A stretch of DNA of 39,832 bases from an uncultured Eubacteriales bacterium (GCA_959602365.1 CAUGSS010000023.1:1-39832); one strand, 5' to 3'; shown: positions 1-7,274, counted from the stretch's first letter. Notes: generated from the letters alone by a model not told the origin. Numbers and translations are program-made.

Positions 1-594
1 GCCACCATCTCCCGGGAGGTCATGGACATCTCCTGGGTGTATCAGCGGGACCCGGTGGAAATCACCGTCCGGCCGGTGGAGGAAAACCGCCCGGACATCC
101 AGCAGTACCGCATTGACCTGGATACCCGGGAGCAGAAGCTGCCCACCATGGTGGCGCTGCTGAAAAACGGCGGCTATGAGCGGGCCATCGCCTTCTGCAA
201 CACCAAGAACATGACCGACCGGCTGGCCGCCCTGCTCCAGATGCGGGGGATCTCCTGCGCCCCGATTCACGGGGACATCCCCCAGAAAAACCGGGAAAAG
301 ACCCTGCAGTCCTTCCGGGACGGCCAGCTGCGGGTGCTGGTGGCCACCGATGTGGCCGCCCGGGGACTGGATATTGACGACGTGGACGCGGTGTTCAATT
401 ACGACGTGCCCGACGAGCAGGAATATTATGTCCACCGGATCGGCCGCACCGGCCGGGCCAGGAAGCACGGGGTGGCCTACACCTTTGTGGCCTCGGTCAC
501 CGAGCAGATCAAGATGGAGGAGATCGCCCGGAACCAGAAGATGGACATGCAGCTGCTGCGCTATGACAAGGACGGCTGCCTGATGCTGGTCTGA
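1..594 (+). CDS. DEAD-box RNA helicase, C-terminal part (5' end outside window)
   Basis: The reading frame is open from the first base, so the gene starts upstream. What remains is the second RecA-like domain of an ATP-dependent RNA helicase. The helicase C-terminal motifs are visible: an AFCNT segment (motif IV region), the VATDVAARGLDI stretch (motif V) and the HRIGRTGRA arginine-finger box (motif VI). Only about 45 residues follow motif VI, so the protein lacks the long basic or RNA-binding tail of CshA or DeaD/CsdA. By family it would unwind short RNA duplexes in RNA turnover or ribosome assembly. The exact subfamily cannot be fixed without the N-terminal Q, Walker A and DEAD motifs. An intrinsic terminator follows 36 bases after the stop. 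Confidence 0.93.
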   Translation, partial: ATISREVMDISWVYQRDPVEITVRPVEENRPDIQQYRIDLDTREQKLPTMVALLKNGGYERAIAFCNTKNMTDRLAALLQMRGISCAPIHGDIPQKNREKTLQSFRDGQLRVLVATDVAARGLDIDDVDAVFNYDVPDEQEYYVHRIGRTGRARKHGVAYTFVASVTEQIKMEEIARNQKMDMQLLRYDKDGCLMLV

Positions 595-630
595 GGCGCA
601 GCCGGACGCAGCTCCCACCACCCAATACAC

Positions 631-660
631 CGCCGCCAGAGCGCTCTGACGGCGGTTTTT
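631..660 (+). terminator. Intrinsic terminator of the helicase gene
   Basis: A hairpin is formed by the CGCCG/CGGCG outer stem around a perfect CAGAGCGCTCTG palindrome, with one mismatch at the junction. It is followed by five T residues. It separates the helicase from the two-component unit. Confidence 0.88.
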
Positions 661-676
661 CATGCCCGTCCCGCTT

Positions 677-743
677 TCTTAGCAAAATCTTAATCATTTC
701 TCCAGCGGCAGAAGAAAATATGGCGGGGAAATCGTTGTATAAT
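677..743 (+). promoter_or_regulatory. Promoter with OmpR-type direct repeats, two-component unit
   Basis: A TATAAT -10 hexamer sits at 738-743, but no convincing -35 lies 16-18 bases upstream, which suggests an activator-dependent promoter. At 677-681 and 688-692 there is a direct repeat of TCTTA with an 11-base period, the helical-turn spacing at which OmpR/PhoB-family regulators bind as tandem dimers. It lies just upstream of where a -35 would be. Autoregulation by the downstream response regulator is inferred, not shown. Confidence 0.5.
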
Positions 744-769
744 GAGAAAAACAAAAAGGAGTGGGAGCA

Positions 770-1471
770 ATGGCCGAACGCATTCTGGTGGTGGACGACG
801 AACGGGAAATCGCGGACCTGGTCGAAGTCTACCTCCGCAATGAAAATTACGATGTGCGCACCTTTTATTCCGCCCAGGACGCTCTGGCCTGTGTGGAGTC
901 CGAGCGGATTGACCTGGCCCTTTTGGATGTGATGCTGCCGGACATGAGCGGCTTTTTGCTGTGCAAACAGCTGCGGGAGCGGTATAACTTCCCGATCCTG
1001 ATGCTCACCGCCAAGGTGGACGAAACCGACAAGATCACCGGCCTCACCCTGGGGGCGGACGACTACATCACCAAGCCCTTCCGTCCCCTGGAGCTGGTGG
1101 CCCGGGTCAAGGCCCAGCTGCGGCGCTATACCAAGTACAACCCCGCCCAGACGGCGGAGGAGCCGGCGGGGGCGCTGATCTGCCGGGATCTGGTATTGGA
1201 CCCGTCCTCTCACGAGTGCCGGCTGGCCGGGGAGCCGCTCTCCCTCACCCCCACGGAATTCGCCCTGCTGCGCATCCTGCTGGAGCGGCGGGGCAGAGTG
1301 GTCAGCGCCGAGGAGCTGTTCCACGCCATCTGGGCGGACGAATACTACTGCAAGAGCAGCAACACCATCTCCGTCCACATCCGCCATCTGCGGGAGAAGA
1401 TGGGGGATACGGCGGACCGGCCCAAATACATCAAGACTGTCTGGGGAGTGGGGTATCAAATTGAGCGGTAA
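770..1471 (+). CDS. VanR-like response regulator, OmpR/PhoB family
   Basis: This is a DNA-binding response regulator of 233 residues. The receiver domain (about 1-117) has the acidic pair D9/D10, the phospho-acceptor D53 in LLDVMLPDM, T80 and K102 in the ITKPFRPLEL block. A winged-helix output domain follows (about 130-233), with the TPTEFALL and ending GVGYQIER features of the family. The stretch DKITGLTLGADDYITKPF and the preceding ADLVEVYL N-terminus closely recall VanR of vancomycin operons, by memory of that family. I chose ATG at 770 over the upstream GTG at 761, because AAGGAG at 756-761 lies eight bases before it. The kinase gene overlaps its 3' end. It probably controls the downstream carboxypeptidase and itself. 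Confidence 0.92.
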   Translation: MAERILVVDDEREIADLVEVYLRNENYDVRTFYSAQDALACVESERIDLALLDVMLPDMSGFLLCKQLRERYNFPILMLTAKVDETDKITGLTLGADDYITKPFRPLELVARVKAQLRRYTKYNPAQTAEEPAGALICRDLVLDPSSHECRLAGEPLSLTPTEFALLRILLERRGRVVSAEELFHAIWADEYYCKSSNTISVHIRHLREKMGDTADRPKYIKTVWGVGYQIER

Positions 1472-2630
1472 ACGAGTCAACGCCCGGGAATATCAAAAGC
1501 TGCTGAACAAGCTGTTCCTCCAGATCACCGGGCTGCTGGTGGGCGCAGTGGTTCTGGTGCTCGGCGTCCGCGTCGCCTTCCGGGGGCAATTTGCCAACGG
1601 CATCGTCCGCATCATCTGCCTGTTCGGGAACCTGGACTGGGAGGAGGGGCGGCTCATCTACTGGTACTACATCCAGGACAACCTGTTTTACATTCTGGGC
1701 GTGGTGATCGTCATCTTCTTTTTGATTCTGCTGCGCCTGGCCATGATGCTGTTCACCCGTTACTTCGATCAGATCATCTCCGGGGTGGACCAACTCTCCC
1801 AGGAGTCGGACCAGCCCATACAAATGTGCCCCGAGCTGGGGTTTATGGCGGACAAGCTCACTGAGGTACAGACCAAACTGCGTATCCGCACCCAACAGGC
1901 CCAGGCCGCCGAGCAGCGGAAGAACGACCTGGTGGTCTACCTGGCCCACGACATCAAGACCCCCCTCACCAGCGTCATCGGTTACCTCAGCCTGCTCAAC
2001 GAGGACAAGTCTCTCTCCCGGGAACAGATGGCCCGCTATATCCGCATCGCCCTGGAAAAGGCCTACCGTCTGGAGACTCTGATCAACGAATTCTTTGAAA
2101 TCACCCGCTACCGCTTCCAATCCGTGCCGCTGCAGCTGGAGGATGTGGATCTGTGCTACATGATGGTGCAGATCTCCGACGAACTGTATCCCAAGCTCAT
2201 GGAGCGGGGCAAAACCATGGAGTTGGAGGTACCTGAGGATCTGCACATCCGGGCGGATTCTGACAAAATGGCCCGGGTATTCAACAACATTCTGAAAAAC
2301 GCCATCGCCTACAGCGAACCGGCCTCCCCCATCCGGGTCAGCGCCCACGCCGAGTCGGGGCGGGTGCTGATCCGCTTTACCAACCGGGGTGCTATCCCCC
2401 AGGACCGGCTGGATGACATCTTTGAAAAATTTTACCGTCTGGATGCCGCCCGGAGTTCCGCCACCGGCGGGGCCGGGCTGGGCCTGGCCATCGCCCGGGA
2501 TATTGTACGCCTCCACGGCGGCGAAGTCACCGCCCGAAGCGACGGCGAGAACACCGTTTTCACCGTGGTGCTGCCCCAGCCCCAGAGCAATCAACCCCAA
2601 AAAGGAGTGAATCCCCGTGGGACAACGTGA
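1461..2630 (+). CDS. VanS-like sensor histidine kinase
   Basis: This is a membrane sensor kinase of 389 residues that starts at TTG inside the last codons of the regulator gene (11-base overlap), so the two are translationally coupled. Two membrane helices (about 20-38 and 76-97) flank a short extracytoplasmic loop of roughly 37 residues, as in VanS of the VanA type. A cytoplasmic linker leads to the dimerisation helix with H163 in YLAHDIKTPLTS. The ATPase domain shows the N box FNNILKNAIAY, the F/G1 region FEKFYRLD and the G2 box GGAGLGLAIA. The sequence around the H box (QRKNDLVVYLAHDIKTPLTS) is the part most like VanS. The ligand is unknown. A glycopeptide, lipid II or another envelope signal is an inference from the family and the neighbouring D,D-carboxypeptidase. 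Confidence 0.92.
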   Translation: MSGKRVNAREYQKLLNKLFLQITGLLVGAVVLVLGVRVAFRGQFANGIVRIICLFGNLDWEEGRLIYWYYIQDNLFYILGVVIVIFFLILLRLAMMLFTRYFDQIISGVDQLSQESDQPIQMCPELGFMADKLTEVQTKLRIRTQQAQAAEQRKNDLVVYLAHDIKTPLTSVIGYLSLLNEDKSLSREQMARYIRIALEKAYRLETLINEFFEITRYRFQSVPLQLEDVDLCYMMVQISDELYPKLMERGKTMELEVPEDLHIRADSDKMARVFNNILKNAIAYSEPASPIRVSAHAESGRVLIRFTNRGAIPQDRLDDIFEKFYRLDAARSSATGGAGLGLAIARDIVRLHGGEVTARSDGENTVFTVVLPQPQSNQPQKGVNPRGTT

Positions 2631-3525
2631 CCACTACATCCCCCGCCGCTCACAGCAGGAGCGGCGGCGCCACCCGCTGCGCAATATACTGATCGTCCTG
2701 CTGATCCTCTGCTGCGCCGCCTTTGCCGCGCTGCGGTGGGGGATCCCCCTCTGGCTGGATTACGTCACCCCGGACTCTGACACCGGCATTCAGAGCAGCC
2801 AAGCTTCGGAAAATCCGCCACCGGCGGAGACCAGCTCGGACGGGACGGTCCCGGCGCCATCCGGAGCCGATGCCGCCGGCAGCGATGGCGCCGTCCAGCC
2901 GGACGCCCCGGCGGCCAGCTCTGCCGCCGTGCAGAACAGCTCCTCCGCCGGGCAGGACAGCTCCGGCGAGACCGATGGGGAGATCGACCTGCTGATGCTG
3001 GTCAACTCCACCCACCCTCTGCCCGAGGGCTACACGGTGGAACTGACGGAGCTTTCCAACGGCCAGAGCGTGGCCACCCTGATCTATCCCGCTCTGCAGC
3101 AGATGTTTGACGACGCCCGGGCCGCCGGCGTCTATCCCATCGTGGCCTCGGGCTACCGCACCCCGGAAAAGCAGCAGAGCCTGATGGATGAGAAAATACA
3201 GTCTCTGACCGAGGAGGGCTACTCCCAGGAGGAGGCCGCCGCCGAGGCGCTGCGGTGGGTCAACCAAGTGGGATACAGCGAGCACCAGAGCGGCCTGGCG
3301 GTGGACATCAACGCCGACGGCATTCACTCCGCCGGCTATGAGGTCTACGACTGGCTGGCCCAAAACGCCTGGCGCTACGGCTTTATTCTCCGCTATCCCG
3401 AGGACAAGACCGAGGTCACCGGCACCGGTTACGAGCCCTGGCACTATCGCTATGTCGGCGTGGAAAACGCCCAAGCCATCACCGAATCCGGCCTCTGCCT
3501 GGAGGAATACCTGGGCGCGGCATAA
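2617..3525 (+). CDS. VanY-like D-Ala-D-Ala carboxypeptidase (peptidase M15B)
   Basis: This is a membrane-anchored zinc D,D-carboxypeptidase of 302 residues. It would remove the terminal D-Ala from peptidoglycan pentapeptide stems, the target of glycopeptides. A basic N-terminus and one membrane helix (about 22-47) are followed by a low-complexity Ser/Ala/Pro linker (about 55-120) and the M15 domain. The visible catalytic set is SGYR (R181), SEHQSGLAVD with zinc ligands H223 and D230, and EPWHYRYVG with H276. The run AWRYGFILRYPEDKTEVTG is almost a signature of VanY. The GTG start at 2617 is set by AAAGGAG at 2601-2607 and overlaps the kinase gene by 14 bases. It is the only effector gene in the unit. 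No vanH, vanA/B/G or vanX gene is nearby. Confidence 0.93.
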   Translation: MGQRDHYIPRRSQQERRRHPLRNILIVLLILCCAAFAALRWGIPLWLDYVTPDSDTGIQSSQASENPPPAETSSDGTVPAPSGADAAGSDGAVQPDAPAASSAAVQNSSSAGQDSSGETDGEIDLLMLVNSTHPLPEGYTVELTELSNGQSVATLIYPALQQMFDDARAAGVYPIVASGYRTPEKQQSLMDEKIQSLTEEGYSQEEAAAEALRWVNQVGYSEHQSGLAVDINADGIHSAGYEVYDWLAQNAWRYGFILRYPEDKTEVTGTGYEPWHYRYVGVENAQAITESGLCLEEYLGAA

Positions 3526-3568
3526 GACTCCTGCCCCGGGCATTCTCTCCTCAGAGAGAAGGAAAAAG

Positions 3569-3603
3569 CCCCCGGAGCCTGTGAGACAGGCTCCGGGGGT
3601 TTT
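3569..3603 (+). terminator. Strong intrinsic terminator of the vanRSY-like unit
   Basis: A perfect 12-bp stem (CCCCCGGAGCCT at 3569-3580 with AGGCTCCGGGGG at 3588-3599) has a seven-base loop and is followed by TTTT. It closes the plus-strand unit before the convergent gene at 3649. Confidence 0.93.
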
Positions 3604-3648
3604 GTTCGCTGTCCGGGTCTGCGCTCCAAACGCTGGAGCGGCTCTCCC

Positions 3649-4137
3649 TTACTCGCCGGCGGGGTGGTCGGCGTCGTCTCCGGTGTTGACGTCCTCCTCG
3701 GCGGCGGGGGCCTCAGCCTGAGCCGTCACCTCGTTCACAGCCTCCTGCACGTCGGCCATCACCTCGTCCACGGTGGGGGCCTCCGCGGCGGCGCCCTCTT
3801 CCTCTGCCGGGACCTCTTCCGCCTCCACGTCGATGACCACTTCCTCGGTGGCCTTCAGCTCCTCCAAGGCGGCGTTGTTGGCGGCAATGGCGGCCAGGGT
3901 GGCCTCCACCTTCTCGAACAGGGCGGCCAGCTCCTGGTCCGGAGCCTCCTTGTGTTTGGCATAGCAGGCCTTGCCCAGGGCCAGATAGGCCTTGCGCAGG
4001 GTGTCCTGCAGCGCCATGTTGTCGGTCTTGAGCCGGGCAATGGTGGCCACCCGTTTGGTCTGGGCCACGCCGGCCTGGGCAATGGTGCCCACCTTTTCCT
4101 TGATGGCGTCCAAATCAATGTTCACGTTGATGTTCAT
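3649..4137 (-). CDS. Unrecognised small protein with acidic tail
   Basis: This is a soluble 162-residue protein that I do not recognise. Residues 1-100 look helical and are rich in Ala, Lys and Leu (AQAGVAQTKRVATIARLK, then LRKAYLALGKACYAKHKE). They are followed by a long Glu/Ala/Val-rich tail (about 103-162) that is strongly acidic and probably disordered. There is no signal peptide or membrane helix. The start is secure: AGGAGG lies seven bases before the ATG, and a good promoter is upstream. It stands alone, convergent with the VanY-like gene. A role as an abundant structural or nucleoid- or envelope-associated protein is possible, but nothing in the sequence proves it. Confidence 0.78.
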   Translation of the reverse strand: MNINVNIDLDAIKEKVGTIAQAGVAQTKRVATIARLKTDNMALQDTLRKAYLALGKACYAKHKEAPDQELAALFEKVEATLAAIAANNAALEELKATEEVVIDVEAEEVPAEEEGAAAEAPTVDEVMADVQEAVNEVTAQAEAPAAEEDVNTGDDADHPAGE

Positions 4138-4194
4138 ATGCGTTCCTCCTAAGTAACGGCCCCGCAGGGCAAAATGGTTTTTCTTCTTGCCTCT

Positions 4195-4223
4195 ATTTTA
4201 TGCGAAGCAAACCATTCACGCAA
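4195..4223 (-). promoter_or_regulatory. Sigma-A-type promoter of the acidic-tail protein gene
   Basis: On the minus strand, TTGCGT (4223-4218) is separated by 17 bases from TAAAAT (4200-4195). It lies about 60 bases before the ATG at 4137. Confidence 0.7.
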
Positions 4224-4280
4224 GGGGGTTTGCGCGGATTTCACAGTTCATTCAAGGATTTTAAATCTGCCTTTAAACTT

Positions 4281-4310
4281 GCGGCGGTCTCCCGGATGGG
4301 AAACCGCCGC
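4281..4310 (-). terminator. Hairpin after fhs, probable terminator
   Basis: GCGGCGGT and ACCGCCGC form an 8-bp stem, extended inward by TCCC/GGGA with single mismatches. It lies 17 bases past the fhs stop. The following minus-strand sequence (AAGTTTAAAGG) is only weakly T-rich, so termination may be incomplete. Confidence 0.6.
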
Positions 4311-4326
4311 AGGCCGATCCGGCCGC

Positions 4327-5991
4327 TCAGAACAGGCCGGTGATTTTTCCGTGCTCGTCGATGTCAATGCGCTCCGCGGCGGGGACCTTGGGCAGGCCGG
4401 GCATGGTCATGATATCCCCGGTCAGCGCCACAATGAAACCGGCGCCGGCGGACACTTTGACCTTGCTCACCGAGACGGTGAATCCCTCGGGGCGTCCCAG
4501 CTTACCCGGGTCATCCGAGAGGGAGTACTGGGTCTTGGCCATGCAGATGGGCAGTCCGCCGTAGCCCAGCCGCTCCAGCGCGGCGATGGACTGCTCCGCC
4601 GCCTTGGAATAGGTCACAGCGGCGCCGCCGTAGACCTTCTTCACAATATCGCCAATTTTCTCCTTGATGGGCCGGTCCAGCTCATAGGCAAACTGGAACT
4701 GGTGGGGCTGCCCGCACAGCCGGAGCACCTCCTCCGCCAGCTCCAGGCCGCCCTCGCCGCCCTTGGCCCAGACCTCGCTCATGGCCACATTGACCCCCAG
4801 CTGGGCACATTTGGCGCGGATCAGCTCCAGTTCCGCATCGGTATCCTGGGTGAAGCGGTTGATGGCCACCACGCAGGGCAAACCGAACACCCGGGTGATA
4901 TTCTCCACATGCTTGAGCAGGTTGGGCAGCCCCCGCTCCAGGGCCTCCAGGTTTTCCTCGCCCAGCTCCGTCTTGGCCACACCGCCGTTGTACTTCAGCG
5001 CCTTGACCGTGGCCACAATGACCACCGCGGAAGGATCCAGTCCGGCCGCGCGGCACTTGATGTCCAGGAACTTCTCCGCCCCCAGATCGGCGCCGAAGCC
5101 CGCCTCGGTCACCACATAGTCCGCCAGTTTCAGGGCGGCATCCGTGGCGGAGACGGAGTTGCAGCCGTGGGCGATATTGGCAAAGGGGCCTCCGTGGACA
5201 ATGGCCGGGTTGTGCTCCAGGGTCTGGACCAGGTTGGGCTTGATGGCATCCTTGAGCAGCACGGTCATGGCTCCCTCGGCCTTCAGGTCGTGGGCGGTGA
5301 CCGGCTCCCCTTTCCGGTTGTAGGCCACAATGATCCGGGCCAGCCGGGCCTTCAGGTCCATCAGATCGGAGGCCAGGCAGAGCACCGCCATAATCTCGCT
5401 GGCCACGGTGATATCGAAGCCGTCTTCCCGGGGCACCCCCTGCATCCGGCCTCCCAGGCCGTCTATGACATTGCGCAGCTGGCGGTCATTCATATCCACG
5501 CAGCGCTTCCAGGTGATATTTTTGACGTCAATGTCCAGCTCGTTGCCCTGCTGAATGTGGTTGTCCAGCATGGCGGCCAGCAGGTTGTTGGCCGCGCCGA
5601 TGGCGTGGAAGTCGCCGGTAAAGTGGAGGTTGATGTCCTCCATGGGGATGACCTGGGCCCAGCCGCCCCCGGCGGCGCCCCCCTTGATGCCGAACACCGG
5701 GCCCAGAGAGGGCTCCCGGAGACAGAGCATGGTCTGCTTGCCCAGTTTGGACAGGGCGTCGGCCAGGCCGACGCTGGTGGTGGTCTTACCCTCTCCGGCG
5801 GGCGTGGGGTTGATGGCGGTGACCAGGATCAGCTTGCCCTTCCGGGGTTTGTCCCGCAGCGGAGTGAGATCAATTTTTGCCTTTACCTTGCCGTAATACT
5901 CCAGCAGTTCCTCGTCGATGCCGGCCCGCTCCGCCACATCGCGGATGGGCAGCATAGGGGTGCTCTGAGCGATTTCAATGTCTGTCATCAT
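4327..5991 (-). CDS. fhs: Formate-tetrahydrofolate ligase
   Basis: This ATP-dependent ligase makes 10-formyl-tetrahydrofolate from formate and THF. It feeds purine synthesis, formyl-Met and, in acetogens and purinolytic clostridia, C1 flow in either direction. The protein is 554 residues, the normal length for the family. The N-terminal P-loop is visible at about 63-70 (TPAGEGKT), with the following TTTSVGLADAL helix. GPVFGIKGGAAGGG and the C-terminal FIVALTGDIMTMPGLPKVPA are typical of the family. The start ATG at 5991 is supported by GAAAGGA nine bases upstream. The longer open frame back to 6120 runs through the riboswitch and should not be used. The gene is monocistronic, with a dedicated promoter and ZTP riboswitch. 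Confidence 0.97.
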   Translation of the reverse strand: MMTDIEIAQSTPMLPIRDVAERAGIDEELLEYYGKVKAKIDLTPLRDKPRKGKLILVTAINPTPAGEGKTTTSVGLADALSKLGKQTMLCLREPSLGPVFGIKGGAAGGGWAQVIPMEDINLHFTGDFHAIGAANNLLAAMLDNHIQQGNELDIDVKNITWKRCVDMNDRQLRNVIDGLGGRMQGVPREDGFDITVASEIMAVLCLASDLMDLKARLARIIVAYNRKGEPVTAHDLKAEGAMTVLLKDAIKPNLVQTLEHNPAIVHGGPFANIAHGCNSVSATDAALKLADYVVTEAGFGADLGAEKFLDIKCRAAGLDPSAVVIVATVKALKYNGGVAKTELGEENLEALERGLPNLLKHVENITRVFGLPCVVAINRFTQDTDAELELIRAKCAQLGVNVAMSEVWAKGGEGGLELAEEVLRLCGQPHQFQFAYELDRPIKEKIGDIVKKVYGGAAVTYSKAAEQSIAALERLGYGGLPICMAKTQYSLSDDPGKLGRPEGFTVSVSKVKVSAGAGFIVALTGDIMTMPGLPKVPAAERIDIDEHGKITGLF

Positions 5992-6042
5992 GGCAATCGT
6001 TCCTTTCTCATTCACTGATACGCGCGATGGGCCGAGGAGACG

Positions 6043-6138
6043 AAAAAGACCGACTCGCCCGGCAGTTTCTTGCCCAGACGGTCGGCACACAAACACCATA
6101 CTCCCCGTGGTCACTTCCACTTCCGTCAGTCATATGGC
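6043..6138 (-). ncRNA. ZTP (pfl) riboswitch with terminator platform, fhs leader
   Basis: Read on the minus strand, P1 is CCATA (6137-6133) pairing with TATGG (6100-6096). Inside it lies the conserved ACTGACGG, then a P2 hairpin GTGG/CCAC (6120-6117 with 6110-6107) followed by GGGGAG. After a short linker comes the invariant CCGTCTGGGCA (6081-6071). These are the conserved elements of the pfl/ZTP aptamer, which senses ZMP/ZTP, the purine intermediate that builds up when 10-formyl-THF is short. The 3' side (CCGAC at 6085-6081 with GTCGG at 6054-6050) can form a hairpin ending in TTTTT (6047-6043). Ligand binding would therefore be expected to prevent termination and turn fhs on. Confidence 0.9.
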
Positions 6139-6145
6139 TGAGTTA

Positions 6146-6173
6146 ACCATACACAAAACCGGCCGGTTTGTCA
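6146..6173 (-). promoter_or_regulatory. Promoter of fhs
   Basis: TTGACA (6173-6168) is a perfect -35, followed by a 16-base spacer and TATGGT (6151-6146). Transcription would begin near 6139, just before riboswitch P1. Confidence 0.85.
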
Positions 6174-6226
6174 AGCCTTCCGGCTGAAAACACAATTCTC
6201 CGCCAACACAGTGCAGAAACATTGCA

Positions 6227-6261
6227 AAGGTGTGCTGCAGATGGCATCGGCAGCACACCTT
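6227..6261 (-). terminator. Hairpin after the HTH/lipoprotein pair
   Basis: A perfect 12-bp stem (AAGGTGTGCTGC with GCAGCACACCTT) lies a few bases beyond the lipoprotein stop codon. On the minus strand it is followed by TTTGCAATGTTT. The T-run is weak but the stem is long. Confidence 0.65.
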
Positions 6262-6267
6262 ATTCTC

Positions 6268-6666
6268 TCACGGCTCGGAGATAGAGATAGCCAGCATTTC
6301 TCCGGTATTGGAATAGGAAACGCTGAGGCAGACCCCCTCCCGCTCCAGCAGATAGTTGTCGCTGACCTCCTCCGAGGCCCGGGCCGCCGGAACAAACCCC
6401 AGAAGCTGAAGCTGCCCCAGCCAATCCTGGTATGCCTCCTCGGAAACATCCTCATAGCACAGGCTGAACGCTCCCTGTTCCGCCTGATCCATGGCCCAGA
6501 CCGGACTGCCCTCCGGCTCGGGCAGCCCGGCTGTGAAGTCGTTTTCGGGCCAGGCGGTAATGGGAACGGGGTCTGCCGCCGACGGCTCCGTTTCCGGTGC
6601 CCCGGCACAGCCCCCACAGAGGAGCAGCAGAACCAGGGCGGCGCCGATGAGAACCGCCCGCCTCAT
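6268..6666 (-). CDS. Small lipoprotein, possibly DUF6591-like
   Basis: This is a predicted lipoprotein of 132 residues. The signal peptide has the hydrophobic core ALVLLLLC, with C20 (CGGC) as the likely lipidated cysteine. The mature part is one small domain beginning WPENDFTAGLPEP and ending in GEMLAISISEP. That layout, with an alpha/beta pattern and a middle SEEAYQDWLGQLQLLGF helix, recalls a small clostridial lipoprotein domain I associate with DUF6591. That name is from memory and unverified. Its ATG overlaps the stop of the upstream HTH gene as ATGA, so the two are co-translated. It may act as the external partner of the membrane regulator, but no function can be assigned. Confidence 0.8.
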   Translation of the reverse strand: MRRAVLIGAALVLLLLCGGCAGAPETEPSAADPVPITAWPENDFTAGLPEPEGSPVWAMDQAEQGAFSLCYEDVSEEAYQDWLGQLQLLGFVPAARASEEVSDNYLLEREGVCLSVSYSNTGEMLAISISEP

Positions 6667-7124
6667 GATTGTCTGCCCTTTCTCCCCAGGAGGAAAGACA
6701 CCAGCGCCCCCGCCCCGGCCAAAAGGGTCAGGACCCCCAGCAGCCAGACCAGGATGGGAGGTCCGGAGACATAGATCTGGGTGGGCCCGTCCGCATAGCC
6801 GATGATCCCCTCCGGCGGGGCACTGCGGTAAAACCAGAACAGCACCGCCCCAGCGGCCGCCCCCAGCAGCAGGGCCGCCCCCAGCAGCACGATGGGCAGC
6901 ACATTCCGCCTGCCGCGCCGCGCCGCCGGCTCCGTCCCCACCAGGGTCTCCAGCGGCACCTCCAGCACCTGGCTGAGCCGCAGCAGTTTTTCTGTGCTGG
7001 GCCTTGCCGTGCCCTTCTCCCATTTTGTCACCGCCTGGCGGCTGACCTCCATCCGCTCCGCCAGGGCCTCCTGGGAGAGTCCCCTCTGCTGCCGCAAGGT
7101 GCGGATCCGCTGCGCCAAATCCAT
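6663..7124 (-). CDS. Membrane-anchored XRE-type HTH regulator
   Basis: This is a 153-residue protein. The N-terminal Cro/C1-type helix-turn-helix (about 5-60) has the typical LRQQRGLSQEALAERMEVSR core and WEKGTARPS. A basic linker (RRGRRN) and two membrane helices (about 75-98 and 123-146) follow, with a short outside loop. I started it at ATG 7124 rather than further upstream, because the domain begins right there (MDLAQRIRTLR) and a GGGGGA site precedes it. Membrane-tethered XRE proteins of this size are common in clostridia and usually control their own small operon. The lipoprotein encoded next, joined by an ATGA overlap, would be exposed outside, so a sensor-effector pair is a reasonable guess. 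Confidence 0.88.
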   Translation of the reverse strand: MDLAQRIRTLRQQRGLSQEALAERMEVSRQAVTKWEKGTARPSTEKLLRLSQVLEVPLETLVGTEPAARRGRRNVLPIVLLGAALLLGAAAGAVLFWFYRSAPPEGIIGYADGPTQIYVSGPPILVWLLGVLTLLAGAGALVSFLLGRKGRQS

Positions 7125-7152
7125 ATCCGTATTCCCCCGTTTCTTTTCCCCT

Positions 7153-7181
7153 ACTCTACCGAAATCCCGTCCCTTTGTCCA
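7153..7181 (-). promoter_or_regulatory. Promoter of the HTH/lipoprotein pair
   Basis: TGGACA (7181-7176) and TAGAGT (7158-7153) are separated by 17 bases. They match five and four of six consensus positions, about 30 bases before the HTH start. Confidence 0.6.
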
Positions 7182-7220
7182 GCAACCACAGCGGAAACTT
7201 TTGGTTGCCAAGGGCAAACC

Positions 7221-7248
7221 GGCCCGGCACAGGAAACTGTGCCGGGCC
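7221..7248 (-). terminator. Perfect hairpin after the DUF3048 lipoprotein gene
   Basis: GGCCCGGCACAG and CTGTGCCGGGCC form a perfect 12-bp stem with a four-base loop, 27 bases past the stop at 7275. There is no real T-run on either strand, so it may act as an RNA-stabilising hairpin rather than an intrinsic terminator. Confidence 0.5.
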
Positions 7249-7274
7249 ATTGCGCACCGTCTCAGGAATTAAGT

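Noticed and set aside
4174..6018. A 614-codon plus-strand frame opposite fhs
   Set aside because: It is an antisense shadow. The minus strand encodes an unmistakable formate-tetrahydrofolate ligase.
5992..6120. N-terminal extension of fhs starting at 6120
   Set aside because: The extension covers the ZTP riboswitch and its terminator. The ATG at 5991 has a proper ribosome site and gives the normal protein length.
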